Below the pieces are notes generated by a model. It did not search any database, was not told where the DNA came from, and saw only the letters and a list, made by a program, of their open reading frames with translations. Both the position numbers and the translations under genes were made by a program. Below, one piece after another: positions 45,193 to 54,536 of a stretch of DNA of 64,000 nucleotides. The stretch is from Amantichitinum ursilacus (lineage in GTDB: Bacteria > Pseudomonadota > Gammaproteobacteria > Burkholderiales > Chitinibacteraceae). The stretch lies in NCBI RefSeq assembly GCF_001294205.1, contig NZ_LAQT01000003.1, forward strand, positions 363,708 through 427,707. The letters run 5' to 3'. Position 1 is the first letter of the stretch, and every line of letters begins with the position of its first letter.

Positions 45193-46005
45193 ATGCCTTT
45201 TTGCCGGAGCCGTCGCGTGCTGGATTATTTCTTTTTGCCGGGCATCGGCCTGGCGATCGGTTTATGGGGGCTGTTTTTTGATGCGCGCAAAAACCTGCAC
45301 AGCATCGGCACCACGGCGTTGATCGCGATGATGGCGGCTTCGGCGCTGTACACAGGCTGGACTTCGTGGAAAAAAGCCCAGTCCGCAAGCGTGCAAACGC
45401 AGCAGGCCATCAAAGACAAAGACAAGGTGATCCAGTCACTCAACGATCTGACTTCGAGCATGGTGCGCGTGGATACCAACGTCGGGCATGTGGATAGCGC
45501 CGTCACCAATATCAGCGCGCAGGTGGAAAAACTGGGCAAGGCGCTGGGCATCCGTCCGGAAAACCAGTCGCCGGACAAGATTTCGCAAGGGCTGAAAGCG
45601 GCGCAGGTTAAAGCCACGCTGGCCACGCCCACCGTGCTGCAAACCAATGCAGGCATCACCATCCAGTACTTTCCCAAAGATCTGGATAAAGACCTGATCC
45701 AGTCGGTGTTGCTGACCAACCTGAAGGACGCGGGCTTTACGCTGCGATCGGGCAATGGCAATCCGACGCTGAAACATACGCCGACCAATAGCGTCTGGTA
45801 TGGCGCGCAGGTGCCCGCTGAATCGGTGCGGCTGGTGGCGCTGTCGCTGCTGCAATCGGGCGTGCAGTTGCAGTCGATTGCGCCGCTAAGCGATGCAGCC
45901 AATCCGGCCAAGGCAAAACTGATCCAGATTGGCTCGCTGGCGGCTGCGGTAAACAAGCCGGTGTTTACGGTGGAGCAGATCAGCACGCTGGATCTGACGC
46001 ATTAA
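45193..46005 (+). CDS. Membrane-anchored coiled-coil protein of unknown function
   Basis: A 270-residue protein: two hydrophobic segments near the N-terminus (about 12-26, 38-54), a coiled-coil-like stretch (about 58-125, SVQTQQAIKDKDKVIQSLND), then a compact alpha/beta domain (ITIQYFPKDLDKDLIQSVLL, LKHTPTNSVWYGAQVPAESV). The end domain recalls small modules that compare residues across a pilus or secretion-linked protein, but I cannot name a family. A GTG at 45175 could add six residues. Neighbours give no hint. Confidence 0.65.
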   Translation: MPFCRSRRVLDYFFLPGIGLAIGLWGLFFDARKNLHSIGTTALIAMMAASALYTGWTSWKKAQSASVQTQQAIKDKDKVIQSLNDLTSSMVRVDTNVGHVDSAVTNISAQVEKLGKALGIRPENQSPDKISQGLKAAQVKATLATPTVLQTNAGITIQYFPKDLDKDLIQSVLLTNLKDAGFTLRSGNGNPTLKHTPTNSVWYGAQVPAESVRLVALSLLQSGVQLQSIAPLSDAANPAKAKLIQIGSLAAAVNKPVFTVEQISTLDLTH

Positions 46006-46127
46006 GCCGGATTATCGCGGGATGGGCGTTTGCGCGGCATCAAACCGCATCCAGTCGGTGCAGGGCTGTAAGCGCGGCGCAGGTATGATGTCGGCTTCGT
46101 AAAAGAACGAGTGCGGCGTACCTGCTT

Positions 46128-46826
46128 ATGAAAAAACAAATCCTGCTGTCCCTGAGCCTGGCATTGGCGTTGCTGAATGGCGCGGCTGTTGCGGCAGACG
46201 ATGCGGCGCTGCGCGCCAAAGTCGTCGGCACCTATCATCTGCAAGGCGAGCGCGAAACCGGTTCCGGCTTGCGTTTGACGCCGGACGGGCGCTTTGAATG
46301 GAGCATGAGCTACGGTGCGGTCGACCAGTACGCCAAAGGCAACTGGACCCTGCAAGGCAGCCATGTGTTGCTGGAACCGGTGATGGCCAGGCCGCAATTC
46401 CGTTTGTTCACCGAAGAAGAGAGCCGCTTCAAGCCCGCCGCGCCGGGTAGCTGGGTGGCGGTGGTCGGCGTGCCCAATGTGGGCCCGATCCCGGATATCG
46501 AGGTGCAGTTTGTCAGCCGCTCGGGCAAGACGGTCACCAAGGCCAGCCTGCCCAATGGCGATGCCGAAATCGCCATGCCCAAATCCGAAATCTGGGCGCG
46601 CGCGGGTTTGCGCCGCAAAGACAGCAAGGACGACTGGCAGTGGATTGATATCCCGGCGCCACTGGCCGCTGCGCGTATCGCCGGCTTTGCCGTGGATGAT
46701 ATTTCCAGCGTAGCCCCCGCGCCATTCAAGCAAATGGTGCTGGATGCCAGCAAGGACGAGGGCCTCGCCTGGATTGAAGTGGATGGCCAGCATATAGATC
46801 GCACGCTGACCTATTCGCGCGATTAA
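46128..46826 (+). CDS. Exported protein of unknown function
   Basis: A 232-residue protein with a signal peptide (about 1-22, VAA-DD). The mature part begins LRAKVVGTYHLQGERETGSG and goes on LRLTPDGRFEWSMSYGAVDQ, GNWTLQGSHVLLEP, a lipocalin-like/META-like opening in which a beta-barrel is likely. No family is certain. Periplasmic or surface localisation is inferred from the signal. It is the last plus-strand gene before the M48 operon. Confidence 0.7.
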   Translation: MKKQILLSLSLALALLNGAAVAADDAALRAKVVGTYHLQGERETGSGLRLTPDGRFEWSMSYGAVDQYAKGNWTLQGSHVLLEPVMARPQFRLFTEEESRFKPAAPGSWVAVVGVPNVGPIPDIEVQFVSRSGKTVTKASLPNGDAEIAMPKSEIWARAGLRRKDSKDDWQWIDIPAPLAAARIAGFAVDDISSVAPAPFKQMVLDASKDEGLAWIEVDGQHIDRTLTYSRD

Positions 46827-46846
46827 GCGCAGCGCCTGCCCAGGCG

Positions 46847-47758
46847 TTACGGCGTGGTGGTCAAACCCACCTTGCTGTAGCGCTTGGCAAACGACTGAAA
46901 GCGCACGGTGTTTTCCACGCCGCTGGCGTACGGCTCCAGCTGCTCGCCCACCACGGCGTCGATCTTGTCCAGCCGTGCGCGCGGCGTGGGGTGGGTGGCA
47001 AACAGCAATTGCAGATTGCCATCGGCCGGGTTCAGCGCATCCAGATTCTGCAGCACGGCCGCCAGCGCGTACGGGTTATAGCCGGCCCGCGCGCACAGCA
47101 CCATGCCCGTGATGTCAGCCTCAAATTCGTCATCCTTATCCAGCCCGCGCACATACACTTCCGAGAAGCCCGACGCCAGATTGGCCCCGATCTGCTTGCC
47201 CGCGTTGCTGCCTTTGTAGGCTATCGCGCCTTGCACGGCATTGCTGAGCGCATCGCGCCCGGCCGAGGACTGGATGGCGCGCAGGTGGTGGTGGCGCAGC
47301 ACGTGCGTGGATTCGTGGCCCAGCACGCACGCCAGTTGGGCTTCGCTCTGCATCTGGCCCAGTAAACCGCGCGTGACCAACACCACGCCGCCGGGCATGG
47401 CAAAGCTGTTGATGGTGTCGGTGTCGATGACGCCAAAGCGCCATTTGACGCCGCTGGCGCCGCTCTGGCTGGCGACCCACGCGCCCACGTCGTTGACGTA
47501 ACGCTGTAACGCCTCGTCTTTAACCAGCGGTGCAGCGCCCAGCATGTTGGAGGCCAGACCGTTGCCGATGCTTTGTTCTTCTTGCGGCGTGATGGTGCGG
47601 TTGGCGTCGACCACGCCTTTGACCGTGCCGGACAGCGCATTCACCAGATCAGGATTGTTATTGAGCTTGTCGAGCACGTTATTAAGGTCAAGCGCAAAGG
47701 TGGACGTGGCCAGACCAAAGCTCAGACCAAGGCAGAGGGCGAGGGCAGGGCGGCGCAT
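46847..47758 (-). CDS. M48-family periplasmic metalloprotease (BepA/LoiP-like)
   Basis: A 303-residue protein with a signal peptide (about 1-22, TFA-LD). LGHESTHVLRHHHLRAI contains the zinc-binding HExxH; FAMPGGVVLVTRGLLGQMQS precedes it, and EADITGMVLCARAGYNPYAL supplies the third ligand, as in M48B outer-membrane quality-control proteases. It lacks a C-terminal TPR extension seen in BepA. Third gene of the CHASE2-SH3-M48 group (1 base gap). Confidence 0.9.
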   Translation of the reverse strand: MRRPALALCLGLSFGLATSTFALDLNNVLDKLNNNPDLVNALSGTVKGVVDANRTITPQEEQSIGNGLASNMLGAAPLVKDEALQRYVNDVGAWVASQSGASGVKWRFGVIDTDTINSFAMPGGVVLVTRGLLGQMQSEAQLACVLGHESTHVLRHHHLRAIQSSAGRDALSNAVQGAIAYKGSNAGKQIGANLASGFSEVYVRGLDKDDEFEADITGMVLCARAGYNPYALAAVLQNLDALNPADGNLQLLFATHPTPRARLDKIDAVVGEQLEPYASGVENTVRFQSFAKRYSKVGLTTTP

Positions 47759-47759
47759 T

Positions 47760-48278
47760 TCAATTGCTCCGGGTGGTGGCGGCGCGCGACGGAATGTCGG
47801 GCACCTGGCGCGCCTTCAACGGCACGGCGCGCGCAGTGGTGGCGGCCTGCGTGCTGCTGATCGCGTAATCATCCAGCTTTTGCAGCTGCGCCAGGTCCGG
47901 GTGGGTGGCGGTGACTTCGCCGCTGGTGAGCCCCTTGACCCCCGTGGTGACGGTGGTGCCGGACGAGCCCGTGGTCAACACTTTGGCCAGCGTGCCCAGA
48001 CTGTTGCCGCTGCTGCTGGCCGTGCCACTGCCGGTGCGCACATTCAGTAGCTTGATCCAGCCCGCCTGATTACCGGCTTTAACCTGCATCCACGCGCCCT
48101 GGCGCGACACGATGGTGACATTGTTGCCGGGGCTGACGCGGCCCGCGCTGGCAGCATCCAGAAAGGGTTTTTGCTTGAGATCGCTGGCGCGGATGACGGT
48201 GCCGGTTTCGGCTTGCGCCAACAGACTGCAGCCCAGCAGCAGGACGCCCACGCCAAGGCGGACGGAGGTTGTTTTCAT
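47760..48278 (-). CDS. Exported SH3-domain protein
   Basis: A 172-residue exported protein (signal about 1-23, AQA-ET). Residues about 25-75 are a bacterial SH3 domain (GNNVTIVSRQGAWMQVKAGN, AGWIKLLNVRTG); the rest is a Gly/Ser/Thr-rich tail with little structure. It overlaps the upstream cyclase gene by four bases. Bacterial SH3 domains bind cell-wall peptides; a link to envelope sensing is inferred from the cyclase and protease on either side. Confidence 0.85.
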   Translation of the reverse strand: MKTTSVRLGVGVLLLGCSLLAQAETGTVIRASDLKQKPFLDAASAGRVSPGNNVTIVSRQGAWMQVKAGNQAGWIKLLNVRTGSGTASSSGNSLGTLAKVLTTGSSGTTVTTGVKGLTSGEVTATHPDLAQLQKLDDYAISSTQAATTARAVPLKARQVPDIPSRAATTRSN

Positions 48279-50137
48279 GGTGTGTTCCCTCTGGAGTCGG
48301 ATGTGGCCGGCGCATGCGGCTCAAACAGTCGCACGCCTTGTTCACGCCCTTTGACTGCGTGCATGCCGTGATCGGTAAAGCCAAACGTGTCGCCGCACGC
48401 ATCGCGCGTGGCCTGTGACACCAGAATGCGCGCGACGCCTTTGGTGGCGCCTTCTATGCGGCTGGCCAGATTAACGGTGTCGCCGATGGCGGTGTAATCC
48501 AGCCGCGCGGGCGAGCCGATCAGGCCCACCACGGCGGGCCCACTATGCACACCGATGCCGACATCAAACTCGGCATGCAGATCGGTAAGCTCGGCACGGA
48601 AATCCTGCAACACCTGCGCCATTTCCAGCGCGGCGGCGACCGCGTGCTGCGCATGCGCGGCGTCGTCGGCGGGTGCGCCCCAGAACGCCATGATGCAATC
48701 GCCAATAAATTTATCCAGCGTGCCGCCGTGGCGAAACACCACATCCACCTGGCGCGTGAAATAACGATTAAGCAAGTCGACGATGTATTCGGGCGGGCGG
48801 GTTTCCGACAGCGTGGTAAAGCCGCGGATATCCGAAAACAACACGCTGATCTGCCGCGTGCGGGCCTGGGCACTGCGGTCCAACTGGCCCGTTTCGACCA
48901 GTTGCCGCGCCACGCGGGGGTCCACAAAGCGGCCGAACATCGCTACCGCTTGCAGGCGGCGGCGTTTTTCCGCCAGCCACGCCTGCACGGCCCCGGCCAG
49001 ATAGGTCAGCCACGCCCAGACCAGTGGGCCATATAACGGTAATAGCCAGCGCTGCCCCAAAGCCAGCCAGCCCAGCGCCACGCTGGCCAAGGTCAGCAGC
49101 AGCAAGGCCAGCCCCAGCCACAGGGCATTCAATCCGAATACAAACGCGGCCAGCAAGGCGGTGCATAACAGCAGCGCCCACGCTCCGGCTTGCCAGCGCG
49201 GCGCGGGCCTTAGCCAGTCGCCGTGCTGCAGGTTGTCCATGGCCGTGGCCAGAATTTCGATGCCGGGAAAGCTGCCCGATAACGGTGTGGGGCGCAGGTC
49301 TTGCAAACCGGGCGCGGCGGTGCCGATCAGCACGATCTTGTCGCGGAATTCGTCGGCCGGGCGCTGTGGGTGTTCGCGGTTAAAGTCGGCATACAGATCG
49401 GCGTGGCTAATGCGCGTATGCGGCTGAGTCCAGTTGAGGGTAAAGCGGCTGGCGCCGGGAATGGGCCAATGCTGGTCTTGCGCCAGTTGTACGGGCAAGG
49501 ACGGCAGCGTCCAGCCTGCCACGTCGCGCCGCACCAGATATTGCCGGCCGATGCCATCGTAATCGGCCATAAAGTTGATCAGGCCGCCGCGCCAGTCGCT
49601 TTGCGCCAGCACCGTGGGCAATAACAGCGGCAGGCTGGCGTTGGCATCGGCCTGCGGGCCGCGCTGCAACCCCAGGCTGGCGGGCAGATCGCGCAATTTG
49701 GGTCCGATGCCATCCGCCAGTTGCACGCTGGGCAAATACAGCAGGCCGCGGTGCGCGCTGACGCTGGCTTGCCACAGTTGGTCGCTATCGGGGCGGAACG
49801 TGTCGGGCTCGTTGAACATCAGATCAAACACGATTGCACGCGGTTGTTGCCGGGCCAGGCCATCCAGTAATTCGGCATGAATGGCGCGCGGCCACGGCCA
49901 GCTGCCCGCCTCATCCTGCATGGCCGTCAGGCTGGCCTGGTCGATATTGACAATGACGATGTCGGTGGCCGCCGGACGTTGCTGCGCATGGCGTGCCAGC
50001 AGGCGGTCGTTGACCCAGTCGTCCAGCGGGCGGGTGAGCTGCAACGCGGCGTAATCCAGCGCAATCAGCACCCAGACCAGGGCGAGAAGGCTGAGTGCGG
50101 CCCGGTAAGCGGGCAGCGCGGCGCGGCGTTGCAACAT
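48275..50137 (-). CDS. CHASE2-domain class III adenylate/guanylate cyclase
   Basis: A 620-residue membrane cyclase. One N-terminal helix, a CHASE2 sensor (about 45-330: DIVIVNIDQASLTAMQDEAG, FDLMFNEPD, DKIVLIGTAAPGLQDLRPTP), three membrane helices (about 340-410), then a class III cyclase domain. The metal-binding aspartates lie in VLFSDIRGFTTLSE and DKFIGDCIMAFWGAP; DYTAIGDTVNLASRIEG gives the substrate and transition-state residues. It makes cAMP or cGMP in response to an outside signal. It heads a three-gene operon with SH3 and M48 proteins. Confidence 0.92.
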   Translation of the reverse strand: MLQRRAALPAYRAALSLLALVWVLIALDYAALQLTRPLDDWVNDRLLARHAQQRPAATDIVIVNIDQASLTAMQDEAGSWPWPRAIHAELLDGLARQQPRAIVFDLMFNEPDTFRPDSDQLWQASVSAHRGLLYLPSVQLADGIGPKLRDLPASLGLQRGPQADANASLPLLLPTVLAQSDWRGGLINFMADYDGIGRQYLVRRDVAGWTLPSLPVQLAQDQHWPIPGASRFTLNWTQPHTRISHADLYADFNREHPQRPADEFRDKIVLIGTAAPGLQDLRPTPLSGSFPGIEILATAMDNLQHGDWLRPAPRWQAGAWALLLCTALLAAFVFGLNALWLGLALLLLTLASVALGWLALGQRWLLPLYGPLVWAWLTYLAGAVQAWLAEKRRRLQAVAMFGRFVDPRVARQLVETGQLDRSAQARTRQISVLFSDIRGFTTLSETRPPEYIVDLLNRYFTRQVDVVFRHGGTLDKFIGDCIMAFWGAPADDAAHAQHAVAAALEMAQVLQDFRAELTDLHAEFDVGIGVHSGPAVVGLIGSPARLDYTAIGDTVNLASRIEGATKGVARILVSQATRDACGDTFGFTDHGMHAVKGREQGVRLFEPHAPATSDSRGNTP

Positions 50138-50254
50138 GTGTAAACCCGTCAGGATGGTCGCAGGGTTATAGCATGCGCGCGGGCTTTGCCCAATGAAGCG
50201 GGGCCGCTTTGTATCAAACTTGTATCGACGAACGGAAGGCGGCTGCGGCCGGGC

Positions 50255-51082
50255 TCAGGCGGCTTCGCGCTGATGGCCGCGAATGCCCGTCGGCGCAAAG
50301 CCGTAGCGTTGGCGAAAGCGGATGGCAAAGCGCGAGGCCGAGTCATATCCCACCGTCTGCGCAATCTGCGTGACTGATTGCGAGGTGCATTGCAGTAGCG
50401 TCAGCGCGCTGGCCATGCGCACCTCGTGCAGCAGGCTGCTGAGCGTTAATTGTTCTTGCGCCAGGCGGCGGCGCAAGGTGGCCTCGCTGGTGGCAAAGTG
50501 GCGGGCGACTTCGGCCGCGCTCCAGGGCCGCCCGGGGTCGCTGACCAATAACTGGCGCAAGCGCTGACCCAGGCTGCTGCGCGTATCGGGTGAAAACTGT
50601 ACGCCGGCGTCGGCCAGCCACCACAGCATTTCCAGCATGCGTTGCCGCGCCACCGGTTGCGGCACGCTGGGGTTGGCCAGGCCAGCCACGGCGTGCAGAT
50701 AGCTGGCGTAAAAGTCGGCGCTGATGGCGCCCAGCGGCTGCAGCGTTTGCACGGTCTGCACCGGGCGGCGTGGTTCGTCGCTGTGCAGCAACGCGGCGGC
50801 GGCGCTGATCATGGCGTTATCCCACCCCAGGCTGGTGGCCCTGTAGCCATCCGTGCCGCCGCGCCGGTTGGTGACATCAAACACCAGGCCCGGCGCAAAC
50901 ACCACGGCCTGGCCCGCTTCGATAATCTGCTCGCGTTGTTGCCAGCGCAGCACCTTGCAGCCAGAGCGCACCATCAGCAGCGACGGCTGGTCGATGCAGA
51001 CGCGCAGCATTTCCATTTCGCCGTATTGCTCGATTTGCGCGGCAAAACCCAAACCGGCGCGGCTGATGATCTGGCGGCTCAT
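50255..51082 (-). CDS. AraC-family transcriptional regulator
   Basis: A 275-residue regulator. The N-terminal ~165 residues form a cupin-like AraC ligand domain (ESLLMVRSGCKVLRW-like, IIEAGQAVVFAPGLVFDV) and the C-terminal ~100 the double helix-turn-helix (AAEVARHFATSEATLRRRLA, QIAQTVGYDSASRFAIRFRQ). The start at 51082 is chosen: the longer frame to 51205 only adds the reverse of the YbhB gene. The gene starts four bases after the YbhB stop and is probably its operon partner. Confidence 0.85.
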   Translation of the reverse strand: MSRQIISRAGLGFAAQIEQYGEMEMLRVCIDQPSLLMVRSGCKVLRWQQREQIIEAGQAVVFAPGLVFDVTNRRGGTDGYRATSLGWDNAMISAAAALLHSDEPRRPVQTVQTLQPLGAISADFYASYLHAVAGLANPSVPQPVARQRMLEMLWWLADAGVQFSPDTRSSLGQRLRQLLVSDPGRPWSAAEVARHFATSEATLRRRLAQEQLTLSSLLHEVRMASALTLLQCTSQSVTQIAQTVGYDSASRFAIRFRQRYGFAPTGIRGHQREAA

Positions 51083-51086
51083 GGCG

Positions 51087-51626
51087 TTAACGACTCCAGG
51101 TGGCGGTGTAGCTGGCTTTGCCCAGCGTGGCAAAGTGTGCCACGAAGCCTGCGGTGGCAGGCGTGACGCCGGGCGGCACATCCAGCCGGGCGGTCTTGAG
51201 CGCAATCACGGTAATCAGATAGCGATGGCTTTCACCCACGGGCGGGCAGGGGCCCAGATAGCCGGGCTGGCCGGTGTCATTGCTGATCTGCAAGGTGCCC
51301 GCGGGCAAGGCATCAGGCTGGCTGCCCGCGCCACGCGGCAATTGCGTGGTGTCGGGGGGCAGATTGGCAATCACCCAATGCCAATAGCCCGAGCCCGTGG
51401 GCGCGTCCTGGTCATACATGGTGACCATAAAGCTTTGCGTGCCTGCGGGCGGATTGCGCCAGACAATTTGCGGCGACTGGTTGCCGCCGCTGCAACCAAA
51501 GCCATTGGCGATCAGATTAGGGGCGAAGCGATGTCCGGGCAGGTCGGGGCTGCTGACTTCAAAGTCGGCGGCGGTGGCCGTCATGGCGGCAAATGCAAAA
51601 AAGGGGATCAAAAGGCGGGGGGACAT
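51087..51626 (-). CDS. YbhB/YbcL-type Raf-kinase-inhibitor-like protein
   Basis: A 179-residue PEBP-family protein with a signal peptide (about 1-19, TATA-AD). NGFGCSGGNQSPQIVWRNPP and TQSFMVTMYDQDAPTGSGYW, then HWVIANLPPDTTQL are the PEBP ligand-pocket motifs; GPCPPVGESHRYLITVIALK is the C-terminal one. Bacterial members are periplasmic and of unclear role. An operon with the AraC-type regulator is likely. Confidence 0.92.
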   Translation of the reverse strand: MSPRLLIPFFAFAAMTATAADFEVSSPDLPGHRFAPNLIANGFGCSGGNQSPQIVWRNPPAGTQSFMVTMYDQDAPTGSGYWHWVIANLPPDTTQLPRGAGSQPDALPAGTLQISNDTGQPGYLGPCPPVGESHRYLITVIALKTARLDVPPGVTPATAGFVAHFATLGKASYTATWSR

Positions 51627-51742
51627 ACTGGCTCTCCGGTGGGTTCAACGGTAGAGCCAGTATGCGTTGCAGTCACCGCGGACTTGATGCGGCATCAATC
51701 AAGTTTGGTGCCGATCCGCTCAAACTGCGGAATGCGATGGCG

Positions 51743-52471
51743 TTACTCTTCGTCCATCACGGCGGTGGTGTACACCTCTTGCACGTCGTCCAGGCTTTCC
51801 AGCGCGTCCAGCAGCTTTTGCATCTTGGCCACGTCGTCGCCCACGATTTCGGTTTCGGCCAGCGGCTTCATGGTGACTTCGCCCATCTCGGCTTTGAAAC
51901 CTGCGGCTTCCAGCGTGTCCTTGATGCCGACGTATTCGTACGGCGGGGTGATCACTTCGATCGAGCCGTCGTCGTTGGTGACCACGTCATCGGCGCCTGC
52001 TTCCAGCGCGGCTTCCATCAGCGCGTCTTCGTTGGTGCCCGGCGCAAAGATCAGATAACCACAGTGTTTGAACTGGAACGACACGCAACCGTCGGTGCCC
52101 ATATTGCCGCCGTACTTGGCAAAGGCGTGGCGCACATCGGCCACGGTGCGTACTTTGTTGTCGGTCAGGCAATCCACCATGATGGCCGCGCCGTTCAGGC
52201 CGTAGCCTTCGTAGCGGGTCTCGGCGTAATCCACGCCTTCCAGATTGCCGGTGCCGCGGTCGACTGCGCGCTGGATATTGTCTTTGGGCATGTTGGCCGC
52301 CAGACCTTTATCAATCGCCAGACGCAGACGCGGGTTCATGTTGACGTCGCCCCCGCCCATTTTGGCGGCGACGGTAATTTCTTTGATCAGGCGGGTGAAC
52401 ACCTGGCCGCGCTTGGCGTCCTGACGGCCCTTACGGTGTTGGATATTCGCCCATTTGCTATGGCCGGCCAT
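51743..52471 (-). CDS. yebC: YebC/PmpR-family translation or transcription factor
   Basis: A 242-residue member of the YebC/TACO1 family. [20 protein letters not shown] is the unmistakable start; [18 protein letters not shown], [20 protein letters not shown] and [24 protein letters not shown] motifs follow. YebC proteins help ribosomes through proline stretches and are also described as regulators. ruvC, which often follows it, is not present here. Not linked to the neighbours. Confidence 0.95.
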   Translation of the reverse strand: MAGHSKWANIQHRKGRQDAKRGQVFTRLIKEITVAAKMGGGDVNMNPRLRLAIDKGLAANMPKDNIQRAVDRGTGNLEGVDYAETRYEGYGLNGAAIMVDCLTDNKVRTVADVRHAFAKYGGNMGTDGCVSFQFKHCGYLIFAPGTNEDALMEAALEAGADDVVTNDDGSIEVITPPYEYVGIKDTLEAAGFKAEMGEVTMKPLAETEIVGDDVAKMQKLLDALESLDDVQEVYTTAVMDEE

Positions 52472-52535
52472 GATGAGACTTCCCTGCTAAAGCGGTTAGA
52501 AAAGATAGGCGCGGATTTTAGCACAGCCGGGCGTG

Positions 52536-53381
52536 TCAGCCACCGTGGCCGAGTCGGCCCAGCGCATACGCCAGCACCGCGCTGACCATCACCAGCAAGG
52601 CGGCGCTGCGGCGCTGCCAGAAAGCCAGCACCCCCGCGCTCCAGAGTACACACAGCGCCAGCGCGGGCCAGCGCGGCAACCAGACCCAGCCCAGGCACGT
52701 GGGCAGCATGATCAGTAACCAACCCAGCCATGCCGCACGCATACGGGTGCGCCGGTCGGGCGGGGCCGGGGCGAGGTCGGGCAGCCAGCTTAATAAATCG
52801 GGCAACACCGTGTCGGCCTGTTCGGCCAATGCGGCCAGCAAACGCGCAGCGGTGGCGGGCGGCGCACCGACGCTGATCAACAAGGCCTGCAGTCCGACAA
52901 TTTCTTCAGGGCCGGGCAGTTGGGCTGCGGCGTCGTCTTCATCCGGATTGATTTTGCGCACGGCCGCACCGCGCGGCGTACGCCCGGCGCGCACGCTTTG
53001 CCAGATCAGGCCACCCAGCAACAGCAGCCAGCTGATAAAGGCGAGGGTGGGGGTGAGCAGGTTAAAACCTGCCAGCAGCATCGGCACCGTGGCGATGGCC
53101 AGCGCGGCGTCTTGCGCGCTCTGGTGACTGATGCGGCTGACGCTGCGTGCATGCAGCGCATAGAGTGCCGCGCCCGGCAGGCGACTGGCGCGTAACACCG
53201 GCCACGCCAGCAACGGGCCAAAGCGGCGCACCAGCCACAGCGGCAAGCGGGGCGGGTCGGCCAGCGGCGTTTGCAGCGCAGCGATTTCCAACCAGTACCA
53301 TTGCCGCGGCGTGCCCGCTTCGGCATCGGACAATTGCAAAGCCAGCGCGCGCGGTGCGGTAATCAGCGCGTTCCACGCCAT
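52536..53381 (-). CDS. Integral membrane protein of unknown function
   Basis: A 281-residue protein with a soluble N-terminal ~85 residues, two hydrophobic segments (about 92-128), a loop rich in Asp/Glu/Pro (residues 140-215) and three further hydrophobic segments near the C-terminus (about 215-275). No family recognised. It starts nine bases after ubiA and is probably co-transcribed with it; a role in quinone-related membrane work is only a guess from position. Confidence 0.65.
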   Translation of the reverse strand: MAWNALITAPRALALQLSDAEAGTPRQWYWLEIAALQTPLADPPRLPLWLVRRFGPLLAWPVLRASRLPGAALYALHARSVSRISHQSAQDAALAIATVPMLLAGFNLLTPTLAFISWLLLLGGLIWQSVRAGRTPRGAAVRKINPDEDDAAAQLPGPEEIVGLQALLISVGAPPATAARLLAALAEQADTVLPDLLSWLPDLAPAPPDRRTRMRAAWLGWLLIMLPTCLGWVWLPRWPALALCVLWSAGVLAFWQRRSAALLVMVSAVLAYALGRLGHGG

Positions 53382-53390
53382 GGCGCGCGG

Positions 53391-54269
53391 TTATCCGCGC
53401 AGCCAGAAATCGAGCAGCAGCCCGACAAAGATGACGCCGCCGATGCGGTTATTGGTCAGAAACGCTTTAAAGCAACGCTGCGGATTGCGATCCTTGATCA
53501 GCGGAAATTGCTGGAACAGCATCAGCGCCAATGCGCCCAGCAGCGCCACCGCGTAAATCCAGCCGCGCCCGCTGGTCCAGCCAGCCCAGGCCATGACCGC
53601 CAGAAACACAAAGTGGCACAGCATGACCGCCGCCACATCAAAGCGGCCAAAGGTAATCGCCGACGTCTTGATGCCGATTTTCAGATCGTCCTCGCGGTCG
53701 GTCATCGCGTACGCGGTGTCATAGGCGATGCTCCAGAACATATTGCCGATCAGCAAAATCCAGGCAATCGGCGGCAGCGTATTGGTGAGCGCGGCGTACG
53801 CCATGGGAATGCCAAAGCCGAACGCGATGCCCAGATAGGCTTGCGGGATGGCCAGAAAACGCTTGGTAAACGGATAGCTGGCGGCCACAAACACAGCCGG
53901 AATCGACATCCAGCGCGTCAGCGGGTTAAGCGGCAGCACCAGCAAAAACGCCAACAGCGCCAGTATGGTGGCCAGCCACAGGGCTTCTTTGGGCGAGACC
54001 AGCCCCGCTGCCATCGGCCGGTTTTGTGTGCGTTCGACGTGGCCATCAAAGTCGCGGTCGGCGTAGTCGTTGATCACGCAGCCCGCCGAGCGCATCAGGA
54101 TGGTGCCCAGCACAAAAATCGCCACCACGCGCCAGTCCGGATGCCCAGCGCCGGCAAACCAGAGCCCCCACAGAGTGGGCCACAGCAGCAGCAAGCTGCC
54201 GATGGGTTTATCCATGCGGGTGAGTTTGAGGTACAGCGTCAGGCGGGAAGGTTTGGCAGCAAGCGTCAT
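53391..54269 (-). CDS. ubiA: 4-hydroxybenzoate polyprenyltransferase UbiA
   Basis: A 292-residue integral membrane prenyltransferase. The two Asp-rich motifs [19 protein letters not shown] and [17 protein letters not shown] bind the Mg-diphosphate of the prenyl donor. It attaches the prenyl tail to 4-hydroxybenzoate in ubiquinone synthesis. About eight membrane helices. Start at 54269; residues upstream in the frame (to 54413) are low complexity and lack a ribosome site. ubiC (55846) is separated from it by an opposite-strand gene. Confidence 0.94.
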   Translation of the reverse strand: MTLAAKPSRLTLYLKLTRMDKPIGSLLLLWPTLWGLWFAGAGHPDWRVVAIFVLGTILMRSAGCVINDYADRDFDGHVERTQNRPMAAGLVSPKEALWLATILALLAFLLVLPLNPLTRWMSIPAVFVAASYPFTKRFLAIPQAYLGIAFGFGIPMAYAALTNTLPPIAWILLIGNMFWSIAYDTAYAMTDREDDLKIGIKTSAITFGRFDVAAVMLCHFVFLAVMAWAGWTSGRGWIYAVALLGALALMLFQQFPLIKDRNPQRCFKAFLTNNRIGGVIFVGLLLDFWLRG

Positions 54270-54536
54270 GGCAAAAAGCTTCGATCTGGAGCAAGTGCGC
54301 AGTGTGCCGTAAAGGCTGTCTGGCTGGAAGCGGCTGCGCGCGCGGACTATGGCGGGCGCGGGGGGCGGCGGGCGGAGTGCGGCCGCTTGGCGCAAATATC
54401 GCCAAAGATGCATTTCGATACACGAAAGACGTCGTTTCAGTTGGCGCGGAATGCGTTAATCTTGTCGCCTTCCAGGCGCAGCGCCTGGCATGACCGCCCG
54501 CCGGTCTCTTGATTAAATTAATGGAAGCCGCTCAAC

